Shown here: positions 62,054-64,000 of the stretch, piece after piece | How positions within the stretch are numbered: position 1 is the first letter of the stretch | Layout: every line of letters begins with the position of its first letter | NCBI RefSeq assembly: GCF_008369195.1 | Contig: NZ_VOBC01000002.1 | Coordinates: 496,001-560,000, forward strand | Length of the DNA: 64,000 bases | Direction of reading: 5' to 3' | From: Sporosarcina sp. ANT_H38 | Lineage (GTDB): Bacteria > Bacillota > Bacilli > Bacillales_A > Planococcaceae | Notes under the pieces: generated by a model | Seen by the model: only the letters and a program-made list of their open reading frames with translations | Told to the model about the DNA's origin: nothing | Databases searched by the model: none | Program-made: the position numbers and the translations under genes

Positions 62054-62755
62054 ATGAAACGAATCGATACGAACAAAATCACATTTTGGGGACTTACTTT
62101 CCTGTTGCTCATTTTTGTTGAGGCGGCTTTCTTTCATAATGGTAATATCGTGTTCGTCCTTCTTGGTGCCGGACTTATTTATTACGGTTTGCGGAAACGA
62201 TCGAAGCTGCTATTTTTACCAGGTCTGTTTTTTATCGCAATGGCGCTTTTCACATTATGGAGTTTACGGATGTTCATTTTCATCGTCATCGTCTATGTCC
62301 TCGTAAGATTATGGAAAGGCGTGCCATCGGAGGAAATTATGCGTCCTCTCAAAGATCTTCAGCGAGAAACGCCTAATGGAATATGGAAAAACAAATTATT
62401 TTCCGTCCAGTCATCTCCTTTTTCGTCGTATGAGTGGGAGGATATCCATATCCAAGGACTCTTTGGTGATATTCACATCGATGTCACGGATACGGTTCTA
62501 CCAAAAGGGACTTCTTTAATTTCCGTTAGGCAAGGTATCGGAAAGATCAAGATTGACTTGCCTTATGAAATCCCTGTACGCATTCATTACACGACATTAA
62601 TCGGTGATGCTAAACTGTTCGGTATTTACCGAAAACGGCTCATTAATGAGTCGCTCCATATGAAAGATAGTTATGAAGGGAAATCAGCTGAGTCCCCTGA
62701 ACTTATCATTACACTTTCCACTTGGGGCGGAGATGTCGAGGTGACAAGAAAATGA
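62054..62755 (+). CDS. liaF: LiaF-type inhibitor of the LiaRS system
   Basis: 233 residues from ATG 62054, after GAAGGGAG. Membrane helices in the first 105 residues, then a soluble beta-helix-like domain (DIHIQGLFGDIHIDVTDTVL). LiaF keeps the kinase LiaS inactive without envelope stress. It overlaps liaS as ATGA. Confidence 0.85.
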   Translation: MKRIDTNKITFWGLTFLLLIFVEAAFFHNGNIVFVLLGAGLIYYGLRKRSKLLFLPGLFFIAMALFTLWSLRMFIFIVIVYVLVRLWKGVPSEEIMRPLKDLQRETPNGIWKNKLFSVQSSPFSSYEWEDIHIQGLFGDIHIDVTDTVLPKGTSLISVRQGIGKIKIDLPYEIPVRIHYTTLIGDAKLFGIYRKRLINESLHMKDSYEGKSAESPELIITLSTWGGDVEVTRK

Positions 62756-63798
62756 AGGCAGTCATCGGACGTGGATTTGTTTTATCGTTTCTATTTAGCG
62801 CAATTTCAGCGTTGTACATCTATTTCCTTCTTGATTTGCCCTTAGAAGAAAGTTGGTTTGCGTTTTACGAATTGCAATTTGCGGATGTTCCTCTTGGCTG
62901 GTGGATTTTGAACACTATTCTCCTACTGGCTTGGGGCATCGCCATATGGACCGGTTTTTTAGGAAGTTCAAAAGAGAAAGCCATCGAGCAAAGGATAACA
63001 GGATTAATCGACACCGAGCTAGAAACCGATTCAATCGCGAAGTTCTCTCCTCGCATGGATCGGGCAATCGGTACGGTGTCAACTGTCATTCATACGCAGC
63101 GAAAAAGTCTGCAACGGATCATAGATGAGCGTGCGGAAGAGCAAGACAAACTTATCCAAGAACGAATTATACAAGAACGACAGCGGCTAGCGCGCGAGTT
63201 GCATGATTCCGTCTCCCAGCAACTGTTCGCCGCATCGATGCTATTATCTGCTATTACGGAAAATAACGAAGACGCTATAGCACAAAAACCGGTACTCCAA
63301 GTTGAAAGAATTGTCCAACAGGCACAACTGGAAATGCGCGCATTGCTCCTTCATTTGCGCCCGGCGGCATTGAATAACAAATCGCTTGCCGAAGGACTTG
63401 AAGAACTATTAATTGAATTAAAAGAAAAAATGCTGTTCGATATCCGATTTCGCTTGGAAGAAGTGACGCTATCTAAAGGGGCGGAAGATCATTTATTCCG
63501 AATCGCACAAGAAACACTATCCAACACATTGCGCCATGCTCAAGCCACAGAAGTCGATGTGCTATTCGTAGAACGAGACGGTCTGGCGATTTTCCGTGTG
63601 CAAGATAATGGTGTTGGATTCAAAGATAGTGACGGAAAAGGCGGCTCATATGGTCTGCAAAATGTAAAAGAACGTGCAATTGAAATCGGGGGAACATGCA
63701 AAATCGTTTCCGTTCCCTCACAAGGGACGATTGTGGAAGTGAAGTTGCCTGCGCGAAAAGGAGATGAACCTAATGATCAAGATCCTGTTAGTGGATGA
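62752..63798 (+). CDS. liaS: LiaS-type envelope stress histidine kinase
   Basis: 348 residues from ATG 62752. Two membrane helices (about 8-28 and 46-68) with a short outer loop, a coiled linker, the dimerisation motif RLARELHDSVSQQLFAASML and a C-terminal ATPase (GSYGLQNVKERA). It responds to lipid II cycle inhibitors in related species. Confidence 0.88.
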   Translation: MKAVIGRGFVLSFLFSAISALYIYFLLDLPLEESWFAFYELQFADVPLGWWILNTILLLAWGIAIWTGFLGSSKEKAIEQRITGLIDTELETDSIAKFSPRMDRAIGTVSTVIHTQRKSLQRIIDERAEEQDKLIQERIIQERQRLARELHDSVSQQLFAASMLLSAITENNEDAIAQKPVLQVERIVQQAQLEMRALLLHLRPAALNNKSLAEGLEELLIELKEKMLFDIRFRLEEVTLSKGAEDHLFRIAQETLSNTLRHAQATEVDVLFVERDGLAIFRVQDNGVGFKDSDGKGGSYGLQNVKERAIEIGGTCKIVSVPSQGTIVEVKLPARKGDEPNDQDPVSG

Positions 63799-64000
63799 CC
63801 ATGAAATGGTAAGAATCGGCGTTTCTGCCTATCTACAGATTCAGCCTGATATGGAAGTCATCGGTGAGGCGGTAAATGGGCGCGAAGCTGTAGGAAAAGC
63901 ACTCGAGTTACGCCCAGATATTATTTTAATGGATATGGTCATGCCTGAAATGAACGGTGCCGAAGCAACTGCCGCTATTATTAAGGAGTGGCCGGAAGCA
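63773..64000 (+). CDS. liaR: LiaR-type response regulator, cut by the window edge
   Basis: The first 76 codons are visible from ATG 63773, overlapping liaS by 26 bp. It begins MIKILLVDDHEMVRIGVSAY and has the phospho-acceptor Asp in RPDIILMDMVMPEMNGAEA. The DNA-binding domain lies outside the window. Confidence 0.87.
   Translation, partial: MIKILLVDDHEMVRIGVSAYLQIQPDMEVIGEAVNGREAVGKALELRPDIILMDMVMPEMNGAEATAAIIKEWPEA

Noticed and set aside
1..64000. Prophage, complete insertion sequence, tRNA or rRNA genes
   Set aside because: No integrase, structural phage genes, intact transposase, tRNA cloverleaf or rRNA sequence was recognised in the window.

Overview
The window is a chromosomal stretch from a low-GC Gram-positive bacterium of the order Bacillales. 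The family Planococcaceae is most likely, and a Sporosarcina-like organism fits best. The evidence is AAGGAGG-type ribosome binding sites, frequent TTG and GTG starts, T-box control of argS, and the gene sets BceRS-AB, LiaFSR with a PspA, NreABC and OpuC. The genus is an inference from overall character, not from a database match.

Layout. 0-5 kb: a YerO-like TetR regulator facing an unseen gene, an AIM24-family protein, then formiminoglutamase (hutG) and a sodium symporter that may feed histidine breakdown. 4.8-5.6 kb holds no gene but several strong stem-loops. 5.6-12.9 kb: a VOC protein with a 2-hydroxyacid dehydrogenase, then a CitA/CitB-type two-component system next to a tripartite tricarboxylate transporter (TctCBA). 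13-24 kb is a molybdenum and nitrate block: a tightly overlapped molybdenum cofactor operon (moeA-mobB-moaE-moaD-mobA-moaA), divergent moaC, moaB and moeB, the oxygen/nitrate sensor NreABC, and the molybdate transporter ModABC. Together these point to nitrate respiration, although the reductase itself is outside the window.

25-29 kb: a class I ribonucleotide reductase operon (large subunit, flavodoxin, small subunit). Its leader holds a clear cobalamin riboswitch, with NrdR-like boxes and two DnaA boxes further upstream. 29.5-31.5 kb: argS behind a T-box leader with an arginine (CGC) specifier. 31.5-35 kb looks like an accessory, decayed region: an Rpn nuclease remnant with a poly-A frameshift, a Nudix protein, an unknown protein, and a zinc-dependent phospholipase C-like protein.

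35-46 kb: a BceRS-AB antimicrobial peptide module, an OpuC-type osmoprotectant transporter, and a two-component system paired with two secreted or anchored PepSY proteins. 46-53 kb: an IclR-controlled operon with two DDAH/amidinotransferase-fold enzymes, a YfcC-type transporter, an M20 amidohydrolase and a RocB-like peptidase, which suggests breakdown of substituted guanidino amino acids. 53-55.4 kb: UppP with a DedA protein, then a seven-box DnaA cluster. 55.4-60.6 kb: fatty-acid beta-oxidation genes. 60.7-64 kb: a Lia-type envelope stress operon, cut by the window edge inside liaR and carrying two unusual palindromic structures.

The most notable observations are the layered control of the nrd operon, a 21-bp tandem repeat family in two convergent intergenic gaps, the DnaA-box cluster, and the palindrome with a duplicated pspA tail in the lia operon.
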